From Chloroflexota bacterium (GTDB taxonomy: Bacteria; Chloroflexota; Dehalococcoidia; Lucifugimonadales; Lucifugimonadaceae): a DNA stretch of 7,598 nt. Position numbers and translations under genes: made by a program. Position 1 is the first letter of the stretch. Each line of letters starts with the position of its first letter. Shown here one piece after another: positions 1 through 5,776 of this stretch. The DNA is taken from positions 1 through 7,598 of the forward strand of contig PAOV01000020.1 in assembly GCA_002708145.1 (NCBI GenBank), read 5' to 3'. Below the pieces are notes generated by a model. That model was given only the letters and a program-made list of their open reading frames with translations, ran no database searches and had not been told where the DNA came from.

Positions 1-897
1 TATTTCACCTGGTTTAGTTAATTCTACATTTCCACCTGATTCAGCAGACAAATCGATTATTACACTACCTGGTTTCATATTCTCAACCATATCTTTAGTT
101 ATGATTATAGGTGCTTTTTTACCAGGAATTGCAGCAGTAGTAATTAGTGCGTCAATATTAGTAAGATTAGATTTAATAAATTCTTTTTGTATTAATTTTT
201 CATCTTTAGTTTGCTCTCTTGCATACCCACCTTTATCTTCAGCGTCACTTAAACTTTCTTGTTTCAGGAATTTTGCTCCTAGACTTTCAACCTGCTCGGC
301 AGCAGCGGCTCTAACATCAAAAGCTTCTACATTAGCACCTAATCTTTTTGATGTAGCTATAGCTTGCAAACCAGCTACTCCAGCACCTATTACCAATACT
401 TTTGATGGCGGTATGGTGCCAGCAGCAGTCATCATCATTGGCAGATACTTACCAAGGTTATTTGCTGCGATCAATGCAGCTTTATAGCCAGCAATTGATG
501 CTTGTGAAGATAAAACATCCATTTTTTGAGCTCTAGCTATACGAGGAACTAACTCCATAGCTAATAGTGTATTGTTGTTATTTTTTAATTGATCAACAAG
601 TTCTGTGTTTTTGTTTGAATTGAATTGAGCGATTAATATAGTCTCTTTATTGAGATTATTTATAATATCTTTTTTTGGACAATTTAATAAAATTAATAAT
701 TCAATTTTTTTTAAATCATTATCTATACGTTTTGCGCCAGCATTTGTATATTCTTCATCAGGGAAGCCTGCAGATTTTCCACAATTTGATTGAAAAAAAA
801 TTTCATGTCCATTTTTCGCAAGTAATTTTATGCTCTCAGGTACTACTGAAACTCTTTTTTCTACAGAATCGGTTTCATTTAAAATCCCGATTTTCAT
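1..897 (-). CDS. pntA: NAD(P) transhydrogenase subunit alpha, NAD(H)-binding domain I (partial, 3' end off window)
   Basis: This is the NAD(H)-binding part of the proton-pumping transhydrogenase, which drives hydride transfer from NADH to NADP+ at the inner membrane. The 299 visible residues are in frame to base 1 with no stop. The N-terminus (MKIGILNE, then EKRVSVVPES) is typical of the alanine dehydrogenase/PntA superfamily. The RQD-loop stretch PRIARAQKMDVLSSQ (about 118-132) carries Arg119, Gln124 and Asp127. A Rossmann motif GAGVAGLQAIA starts at residue 171, and the PntA-specific DVRAAAAEQVESLGAKF starts at 194. The ATG at 897 is preceded by AGGAG five bases upstream, so the start is secure. 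In alphaproteobacteria this subunit is a separate protein of roughly 380 residues followed by small membrane subunits; whether that holds here lies outside the window. It is transcribed divergently from the sugar-kinase unit. Confidence in the family is very high. Confidence 0.95.
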   Translation of the reverse strand, partial: MKIGILNETDSVEKRVSVVPESIKLLAKNGHEIFFQSNCGKSAGFPDEEYTNAGAKRIDNDLKKIELLILLNCPKKDIINNLNKETILIAQFNSNKNTELVDQLKNNNNTLLAMELVPRIARAQKMDVLSSQASIAGYKAALIAANNLGKYLPMMMTAAGTIPPSKVLVIGAGVAGLQAIATSKRLGANVEAFDVRAAAAEQVESLGAKFLKQESLSDAEDKGGYAREQTKDEKLIQKEFIKSNLTNIDALITTAAIPGKKAPIIITKDMVENMKPGSVIIDLSAESGGNVELTKPGEI

Positions 898-1009
898 GGT
901 TTCTCCTAAATAAAATATATATGATATTAGTTGCTTTAAGACTATCATATCTTATAGATATTAAATATAAATTAATTTATAAAAAATAGTTCTAATAAAG
1001 GAAAAGAAA
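898..1009. promoter_or_regulatory. Divergent intergenic region with candidate promoters and a dyad
   Basis: This 112-base, almost entirely A/T spacer separates two divergent start codons and must hold the promoter for at least one side. Reading rightward, TTGCTT (931-936) and TATAGA (953-958), 16 bases apart, make a plausible but imperfect sigma-70-like pair. Leftward only vague AT-rich -10-like elements are seen. A perfect 8-base inverted repeat, ATATGATA (919-926) and TATCATAT (943-950), brackets the -35 candidate with a 16-base spacer. It could be an operator, but in DNA this AT-rich such repeats arise by chance. Ribosome-binding sites lie at both ends: AGGAG (minus strand, 903-907) for pntA and AAGGA (plus strand, 998-1002) for the small gene. 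Confidence 0.35.
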
Positions 1010-1333
1010 ATGTATTTAGTAAGAAGAGTTTATAAAACTAAACCCGGTCAGGCTAGAAAGGTTGCAACTATTGTCCAAGAACAAGGTGATATGTACAATG
1101 CAGCAGGTCAACGTTCCGAAGTAAGGGTTTACTTTAATGGTGGTACTGTTCCTGGTGAAAATAATATAGTTTATCTAGAATGGATTGACGAAAAAATTGA
1201 TAGTCCGTACAGAGAGGGAAATAAAATACCAAAAGAAATATTGGATAAAGGTAAAGAATTAAAAGGCTTAATTGAAGAGCAGTATATTCAATTTTACGAG
1301 TTAATGATACCTGCAAAGATGCAGAACAGTTAG
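1010..1333 (+). CDS. Small protein with a predicted dimeric alpha/beta-barrel (ABM-like) fold, function unknown
   Basis: A 107-residue protein that I do not recognise by name. The predicted pattern is strand (2-10), helix (14-30), strand (35-46), strand (52-60), long helix (about 73-91), strand (92-101). This beta-alpha-beta-beta-alpha-beta order is that of ferredoxin-like dimeric barrels such as the antibiotic-biosynthesis-monooxygenase, NIPSNAP and stress-responsive families. There is no signal peptide or membrane segment, so it is probably cytosolic. The ATG has a good AAGGA site seven bases upstream, the strongest ribosome-binding site of the plus-strand unit, so translation of the unit probably begins here. 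Its stop is six bases before the kinase start, implying one transcript. A role in sugar-acid metabolism, for example a mutarotase-like or accessory protein, is a guess from context only. That it is a real gene is well supported; the fold is inferred. Confidence 0.75.
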   Translation: MYLVRRVYKTKPGQARKVATIVQEQGDMYNAAGQRSEVRVYFNGGTVPGENNIVYLEWIDEKIDSPYREGNKIPKEILDKGKELKGLIEEQYIQFYELMIPAKMQNS

Positions 1334-1339
1334 TTATCA

Positions 1340-2830
1340 TTGAATAAAGATTACTCACAATGTGTGCTTGTAATAGATATTGGTAGTTCATCTATCAAGA
1401 CAAACTTATATTCAATGCAGGCACACTTACTATCTGAATTTTCTTCACAAATTTATCACTCTATTGATACCGATAAAAATGGAAAATTTATACAAAATCC
1501 AAGCGTATTGGTAAAAAAAATTATTCAGTCAATTGACTTAACTTTGGGTAAATCTAAGGGGAAAATAGGGAAAATTATGGCTGTTGGTGTTGACTGTATG
1601 TCAAGCACATTGTTAGCTATAGACAAAAATGGAAAACCAATGACACCAGTATATTTGTATTCTGATACTAGATCATTCAAGCAAGTTGAAAAAATCCAAA
1701 AAACATTTGAGTCTAGCAAACTTTTTGATGAGACTGGAGTTACCCAACATACATCATACATACCTAGTAAAATCTTATGGATAAAGAAAAATCTAAAAGA
1801 TAAAGTAAGGAAATTTATAGATTTTTCTACATATTTTTACTCAGAAATTTTTGAAAATTTTACATTTGATTCTAGTTTTTCTATTGCTTCTTGGAGTGGA
1901 TTACTTGATAGAAAAAAATTAGTTTGGCATAAAGAATTATGCTCGTATTTAGAAATAAATGAGGATAATTTACCTAATTTATATTCATATGATAAAAAGT
2001 ACATAGGATTAAAAAAAGAATATAAAAATAGGTGGCCTGAATTATGTGATACTCCATTTTTTTTATCTGTAGGAGACGGCTTGTCAGCAAATATCGGATC
2101 TGGAGCTACCAAAAGTAATCACATTGGCCTGACTATAGGTTCAACTGGTGCGATTCGCTTATTGCTACCTAAATCTAATAAAAAAATATTACCTGGTCTA
2201 TGGGAATATCAATTTACAAAAAAATATTCCCTTTTAGGTGGGTCTTTTTCTGAAGGTGGTAATATAATTTCTTGGGCTAAAGATAATCTGAAATTGACAA
2301 ATATTAATAATATTGATGAAATTTTATCAAATAAAAAACCAGCAGCTCATGGGATTTCAATTCTTCCTTTTTTTGGTGGTGAAAGATCTATTGGTTGGAA
2401 TGATAATGCTAAAGGAGTAATTAGCGGATTAACTTTTTCCACTCAACCAGAAGATATTTTTCAAGCAATGCTTGAATCACTTGCTATAAGGTTTTCTTTG
2501 GTATTAGATATGATCAAGCAATATTCTACTAAAGAATTTCGTATTATTCTTTCAGGAGGGGTTTTTCGTAGGTCCAAATGGTTTAAGCAAACTCTTTCAG
2601 ATATATTAAATTATCCCTTAGAAATTTTAGAGGAACCGGAAGAAACATCACGTGGAACAGCAATATTATCTATTATGGGTGTTACAAACAATTTTGATTT
2701 TTCTAATTTTAAGTATAAAAATCAATCAATAATAAATCCCTCAACAAAGAAAATAGATGTTTATTCTGAGGAAAAGAATAAACATCTGAACCTATACCAA
2801 AAAATGAACAATATATACCATGATTTATAA
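1340..2830 (+). CDS. FGGY-family carbohydrate kinase, most like gluconokinase
   Basis: An ATP-dependent sugar or sugar-acid kinase of the hexokinase/actin fold, full length at 496 residues (family about 480-520). Visible landmarks are the phosphate-1 loop DIGSSSIK (13-20), GVDCMSSTLLAID (83-95), the catalytic-base region VGDGLSANIGSG with Asp246, phosphate-2 LTIGSTGAIR (264-273), GGERSIGWNDNAKGVISGL (346-364) and the adenosine loop LSGGVFRRSKW (404-414). The GERS-GWN-A-G-I-GL block is what I associate with FGGY gluconokinases, which make 6-phosphogluconate; a xylulokinase-type activity cannot be excluded. The start is TTG at 1340, since no ATG precedes the phosphate-1 loop in frame; GTG at 1364 is the alternative. 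No Shine-Dalgarno site is visible, so translation likely depends on reinitiation after the upstream gene six bases away. The 3' end overlaps the next gene by 11 bases. Gnd, the consumer of 6-phosphogluconate, lies in the facing operon. Confidence 0.88.
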   Translation: MNKDYSQCVLVIDIGSSSIKTNLYSMQAHLLSEFSSQIYHSIDTDKNGKFIQNPSVLVKKIIQSIDLTLGKSKGKIGKIMAVGVDCMSSTLLAIDKNGKPMTPVYLYSDTRSFKQVEKIQKTFESSKLFDETGVTQHTSYIPSKILWIKKNLKDKVRKFIDFSTYFYSEIFENFTFDSSFSIASWSGLLDRKKLVWHKELCSYLEINEDNLPNLYSYDKKYIGLKKEYKNRWPELCDTPFFLSVGDGLSANIGSGATKSNHIGLTIGSTGAIRLLLPKSNKKILPGLWEYQFTKKYSLLGGSFSEGGNIISWAKDNLKLTNINNIDEILSNKKPAAHGISILPFFGGERSIGWNDNAKGVISGLTFSTQPEDIFQAMLESLAIRFSLVLDMIKQYSTKEFRIILSGGVFRRSKWFKQTLSDILNYPLEILEEPEETSRGTAILSIMGVTNNFDFSNFKYKNQSIINPSTKKIDVYSEEKNKHLNLYQKMNNIYHDL

Positions 2831-3764
2831 AATAGCAGTAATTGACGACTACCTAAACATAACAAAAGATCTAATTGATTGGTCAGAGATACCAAATTCA
2901 AAAGTGGATTTTTATAATGATACACTTTCTAATAAGAATCAGTTTATCCAAAGGCTTCTTCCTTATAACATCATTGTAATTATTAGAGAAAGAAGCAAAT
3001 TTCCAAAAGATGTACTAGAAAATTTACCAAATCTTTCACTGATTGCAGCAAGTGGTACAGGTTTAGCTAACATAGACTTGTTATCTGCAAAGAAAAATAA
3101 TATTCACATTACTACTACTAAAGGCATTAGAAGTAGTTCTGGAGAAAGTACAGCTGAGATAACTTGGTCATTAATTCTTGCTCTTTCGAAGCAATTGGTA
3201 GTTCATCACAATAATTTTTTACATGGTAAATGGCAAAGTGAAAAAATTGATGAATTGTATGGTAAAAAAATTGGGATTTTAGGATTAGGTCGTATAGGAT
3301 TAAAGGTTGCCAAAATAGCTAAAATTTTTGGAATGGAAACCATAGGTTGGAGTCGAACAATAGATCAAAAAAGAGCTGATATAAATAAAATTAAATTGGT
3401 TGCCAAAGACCAGTTATTATCTGACTCGGATTATCTATCTGTACATTTAAAATTAACAGAAGAAACTATAAATTTTATTCGATTAAGAGAATTGGAAAAA
3501 ATGAAGAAATCAGCATTTATTGTGAATACTGCTAGAGGGCCAATCGTAAATGAAAATGATCTCATATATGCCTTAGAAAATAAAATTATATCTGGTGCAG
3601 GACTTGATGTTTTTGAGGTTGAACCTCTTCCTAAAGAACACAAATTTGTCCAATTAAATAATGTAATTTTGAGCCCCCACCTTGGATATGCTACCGTGAC
3701 AAATATTAAGGAATATATGGAAATTTCAAAAAATAATATTATTTCTTGGTTGAATAATCAATAA
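2820..3764 (+). CDS. D-isomer-specific 2-hydroxyacid dehydrogenase (candidate 2-keto-gluconate or glyoxylate/hydroxypyruvate reductase)
   Basis: A 314-residue oxidoreductase that reversibly reduces a 2-keto acid to a D-2-hydroxyacid. It is full length, with the substrate domain split around a central Rossmann domain. Visible are IDDY near the N-terminus, RERSKFP (56-62), the helix preceding the NAD domain (STAEITWSLILALSKQL, 110-126), GLGRIG (155-160), and the catalytic triad Arg239 (NTARGPIV), Glu268 (DVFEVEPLP) and His287 (SPHLGY). The second Rossmann strand ends WSRT (177-180) rather than in an acidic residue, which in this family usually marks NADPH preference. The ATG lies inside the end of the kinase gene (11-base overlap, no clear ribosome-binding site), so translation is probably coupled. 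The kinase partner suggests reduction of 2-keto-gluconate to gluconate; substrate assignment is inference, since sequence alone does not separate the reductases of this family. Confidence 0.9.
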   Translation: MIYKIAVIDDYLNITKDLIDWSEIPNSKVDFYNDTLSNKNQFIQRLLPYNIIVIIRERSKFPKDVLENLPNLSLIAASGTGLANIDLLSAKKNNIHITTTKGIRSSSGESTAEITWSLILALSKQLVVHHNNFLHGKWQSEKIDELYGKKIGILGLGRIGLKVAKIAKIFGMETIGWSRTIDQKRADINKIKLVAKDQLLSDSDYLSVHLKLTEETINFIRLRELEKMKKSAFIVNTARGPIVNENDLIYALENKIISGAGLDVFEVEPLPKEHKFVQLNNVILSPHLGYATVTNIKEYMEISKNNIISWLNNQ

Positions 3765-3771
3765 ATTATTC
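3752..3771. terminator. Weak AT-only hairpin spanning both convergent stop codons
   Basis: GAATAAT (3752-3758) and ATTATTC (3765-3771) are perfect complements with a six-base loop. The structure contains the stops of both converging genes (TAA 3762-3764 on plus, TAA 3766-3768 on minus). A 14-base palindrome, AAATAATATTATTT, sits next to it at 3731-3744 and on the minus strand runs into a six-T stretch. No GC-rich stem exists, and no U tract follows on the plus strand. It is the only candidate terminator between the two operons and a poor one; it may be chance in AT-rich DNA. Confidence 0.22.
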
Positions 3772-4008
3772 TGGAGTTCTGCCTCTTTCATCTGAATGCC
3801 TATCAACTCTTTCATTTATAATTTCTCCCATAATTTTTCTTGCCTCATCAATTATATCTATATCAGGGGCATATTCATCATCTAACATTTCAGCTTCGTC
3901 AATCCATTCCCATATTTCTTCCTGAGCCTCTCTTAGCTCCTTGGCAGTCATGAGATTAAGTTTTAAGTCTTTCAGATGGTTTGGGAAATTAGCAAATTTA
4001 TTATCCAT
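3766..4008 (-). CDS. Acidic 80-residue protein of unknown function downstream of gnd
   Basis: I do not recognise this protein. It has 80 residues, 23 of them Asp or Glu against 11 Lys or Arg, so it is strongly acidic. The central part (about 20-45, TAKELREAQEEIWEWIDEAE) looks like an amphipathic helix with two Trp. A second helix-like stretch, about 53-70, leads into an Arg/Asp-rich tail ending GRTPE. There is no signal peptide, membrane span or cysteine. The ATG at 4008 overlaps the gnd stop by eight bases, so it belongs to the tal-pgi-gnd transcript and is probably translated by coupling; no good ribosome-binding site is visible. Met20 is an alternative start. The ordinary, non-repetitive composition, lack of a competing frame and neat fit between gnd and the opposing dehydrogenase support a real gene. 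A regulatory or partner-binding role is speculation. Confidence 0.7.
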   Translation of the reverse strand: MDNKFANFPNHLKDLKLNLMTAKELREAQEEIWEWIDEAEMLDDEYAPDIDIIDEARKIMGEIINERVDRHSDERGRTPE

Positions 4009-4906
4009 TTTTTACTTCGTGTCCTCCAAAACCTTTTCTCATTGCAGATAATACTTTACCGCTAATTGGATCAGCTTGTCTTGATCTAAATCTAGCAAAC
4101 AGCGCAGCGGTTATTACTGGGGTAGGAACTCCCAATTCAATAGACTCTTGAATAGTCCATCTTCCTTCTCCAGAATCATCTACATATGAGCTGAATTTAT
4201 CAAGGTTTTTATCATCATTTAATTCATCAGAAACTAAATCAATTAGCCATGATTTTATTACGCTTCCATCCTTCCAGTTATCTACTATTTTTGAAAGATC
4301 TAGTTTATACTCAGATTTATTTTTTAGTAGTTCAATCCCCTCTGCAATAGCCTGCATCATTCCGTATTCAATACCATTGTGTATCATTTTGACATAGTGC
4401 CCAGACCCACTCTCTCCTACATATAAATTACCATTAGAATTTTTTGGTGTAAGTGAATTAAAAATAGGCATTATTTTTTCATAAATATGTTTTTCTCCAC
4501 CTATAGTCAGGCAATAACCATTTTTTAGCCCCCATATTCCACCACTAGTACCACAATCAACAAGATGAATTTTATGCTCTTTTGCAGTTTCAAATCTTTT
4601 TCTAGTTATTTTATAGTTAGAATTACCTCCATCTATGATTATGTCGCCTGGAGATAACAAATCCAAAAGTTTTCTAAAAGTTTTTTCAGTAATTTCACCT
4701 GAAGGAAGCATTATCCAAACAATTTTAGGTGAAAAATCTAAAGATTTAATATCATTTAGTGAATCAATTATTTGGGCACCGAACTTTTCAATGATTTCTT
4801 TTTGATTCTTATCAGAATCAAACCCAATTATTTTATGATTGTCTCGTAGTAATTTTTTTGCAATATTACCACCCATTTTCCCTAAACCAACAATAATTAG
4901 ATTCAT
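4001..4906 (-). CDS. gnd: 6-phosphogluconate dehydrogenase (decarboxylating), short YqeC/GntZ-like type
   Basis: Converts 6-phosphogluconate to ribulose 5-phosphate and CO2 with reduction of a nicotinamide cofactor, the oxidative step of the pentose phosphate pathway. It has 301 residues, the short form (classical enzymes are about 470). Landmarks are GLGKMG (7-12), DGGNSNY (92-98), DCGTSGGIWGLKNGYCLTIGG (117-137), GSGHYVKMIHNGIEYGMMQA (167-186) with catalytic Lys173 and Glu180, DDSGEGRWT (243-251) and a C-terminal RKGFGGHEVK. The second Rossmann strand ends GFDSD with Asp30, where NADP-specific enzymes carry an Asn-Arg-type pair; this suggests NAD+ preference. The ATG at 4906 has AGGA about ten bases upstream, overlapping the previous gene's stop codon, and the intergenic gap is 12 bases. 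It lies fourth in the visible tal-pgi operon. 6-Phosphogluconate could come from the facing gluconokinase-like gene as well as from glucose 6-phosphate. Confidence 0.95.
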   Translation of the reverse strand: MNLIIVGLGKMGGNIAKKLLRDNHKIIGFDSDKNQKEIIEKFGAQIIDSLNDIKSLDFSPKIVWIMLPSGEITEKTFRKLLDLLSPGDIIIDGGNSNYKITRKRFETAKEHKIHLVDCGTSGGIWGLKNGYCLTIGGEKHIYEKIMPIFNSLTPKNSNGNLYVGESGSGHYVKMIHNGIEYGMMQAIAEGIELLKNKSEYKLDLSKIVDNWKDGSVIKSWLIDLVSDELNDDKNLDKFSSYVDDSGEGRWTIQESIELGVPTPVITAALFARFRSRQADPISGKVLSAMRKGFGGHEVKNG

Positions 4907-4918
4907 TAAATTTATTTC

Positions 4919-5776
4919 CTATAATAATTCATAAATCTTGTTAGCGTTTTCAAGATTTTTATAGGCATTTAAGATATCAATTGATATTGTATTAATAAAA
5001 TCTTTTTTTGAAATTTTTTCATTTATATAATCTCTTAATATTTTTTCGTATATATAGTCAGATATTACTAAACCATTTATACCATAGGATTTACCGAAAA
5101 TTTCATTATTAGCATCTATTTTATCAGCATCCGAACTGGATTTTCTCAAGAGGATTGAATTTTTCCTGTCATCTAAATGTATCATAGCGCTAGCAGTAGA
5201 GATAAAATCTGAATCTTTGTTTTCAATAATCCAAATATCAGGATTTATACTAAAATTATGTAAGTTTTCAACAATATTTACCAACATAATTTTTTCAACT
5301 TCATTATCTTTACCATAACTATCAATATCTTTTTTTGATGGTTTGATAACTAGCTCAAGTATAAATTTATTACCATCTTGTCTAATTTGATCGCAAACTA
5401 ATTTAAGGTCATATAGCGGTTTATAACTTTTATCTATAATTTTGCTTACATCTAGTATTATTGTTTTATATTCATATTCGATATTACTAGGTTTTCCATT
5501 GTTTTGATTTATACCTGTAGCAATTTCGTTACTTTTTGCTCTTAATATACTGGATTCGCTTATATGGTCATCTCCGAGTATTACAAAGTTTTCTTTAGAT
5601 ATTGATGTTTTTGTGATATCAATGATGCTTTGAGTGATTATGTTATAGAAATCGGATATTTTTTTATTAATAATTGAATCTTGTTGTAAATTATTAAACA
5701 CCTTATTTTTAATTTTCAAAGGATTACTTATATCTATAAGAATATTATTTACGTTTTGTTGCTCGGACATAGTCAT
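4919..5776 (-). CDS. DUF2090-like protein (IolC C-terminal / LacD-type aldolase TIM barrel), diverged
   Basis: A 285-residue protein whose C-terminal two thirds follow the pattern I remember for DUF2090, the domain fused to 5-dehydro-2-deoxygluconokinase in IolC and related to tagatose-bisphosphate aldolases. Matching blocks are ILGDDHISESSILRA (66-80), GNKFILELVIKPSKKD (135-150), PDIWIIE (179-185; family PDWWKLE or PDIWKIE), SILLRKSSSDADKID (207-221; family LLG-D-A) and INGLVISDYIYEKILRDYI (233-251; family GFAVGRTIFW). The last block lacks the usual Gly-Arg-Thr, so the phosphate or substrate site may be altered. The comparison is from memory, not alignment. Start: ATG at 5776 with a weak GAGAG upstream, overlapping the end of pgi by 32 bases; ATG 5770 is an alternative. 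Placement between pgi and gnd argues for a sugar-phosphate role, perhaps an aldolase. It does not look like 6-phosphogluconolactonase or OpcA. There is no signal peptide or membrane segment. Confidence 0.6.
   Translation of the reverse strand: MTMSEQQNVNNILIDISNPLKIKNKVFNNLQQDSIINKKISDFYNIITQSIIDITKTSISKENFVILGDDHISESSILRAKSNEIATGINQNNGKPSNIEYEYKTIILDVSKIIDKSYKPLYDLKLVCDQIRQDGNKFILELVIKPSKKDIDSYGKDNEVEKIMLVNIVENLHNFSINPDIWIIENKDSDFISTASAMIHLDDRKNSILLRKSSSDADKIDANNEIFGKSYGINGLVISDYIYEKILRDYINEKISKKDFINTISIDILNAYKNLENANKIYELL

Noticed and set aside
101..487. Open frame of 128 codons on the plus strand
   Set aside because: It lies antisense to the well-conserved pntA coding sequence, and its translation has no family-like pattern. 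It is a shadow of pntA.
675..989. Open frame of 104 codons on the plus strand, rich in Leu, Phe and His
   Set aside because: It is mostly antisense to the start of pntA and runs through the divergent promoter region. The hydrophobic look comes from complementing Lys- and Asn-rich codons.
1134..1391. Open frame of 85 codons on the minus strand
   Set aside because: It is antisense to the small barrel-like gene and the start of the kinase, with no ribosome-binding site and no recognisable motif.
1525..2112. Two minus-strand open frames (1525-1761 and 1837-2112)
   Set aside because: Both are antisense inside the FGGY kinase, whose motifs are intact on the plus strand.
3431..3643. Open frame of 70 codons on the minus strand
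   Set aside because: It is antisense to the catalytic region of the hydroxyacid dehydrogenase.
3731..3744. Perfect 14-base palindrome AAATAATATTATTT as a strong terminator or operator
   Set aside because: It is A/T only, with no loop, and lies inside the hydroxyacid dehydrogenase coding sequence. It is weak as a terminator and easily produced by chance in this base composition.
4919..5776. The gene between pgi and gnd as 6-phosphogluconolactonase or OpcA, as expected from the pathway context
   Set aside because: The lactonase GGSTP and W-DER-V motifs are absent, and no OpcA-like pattern is visible. The blocks seen fit DUF2090 better.
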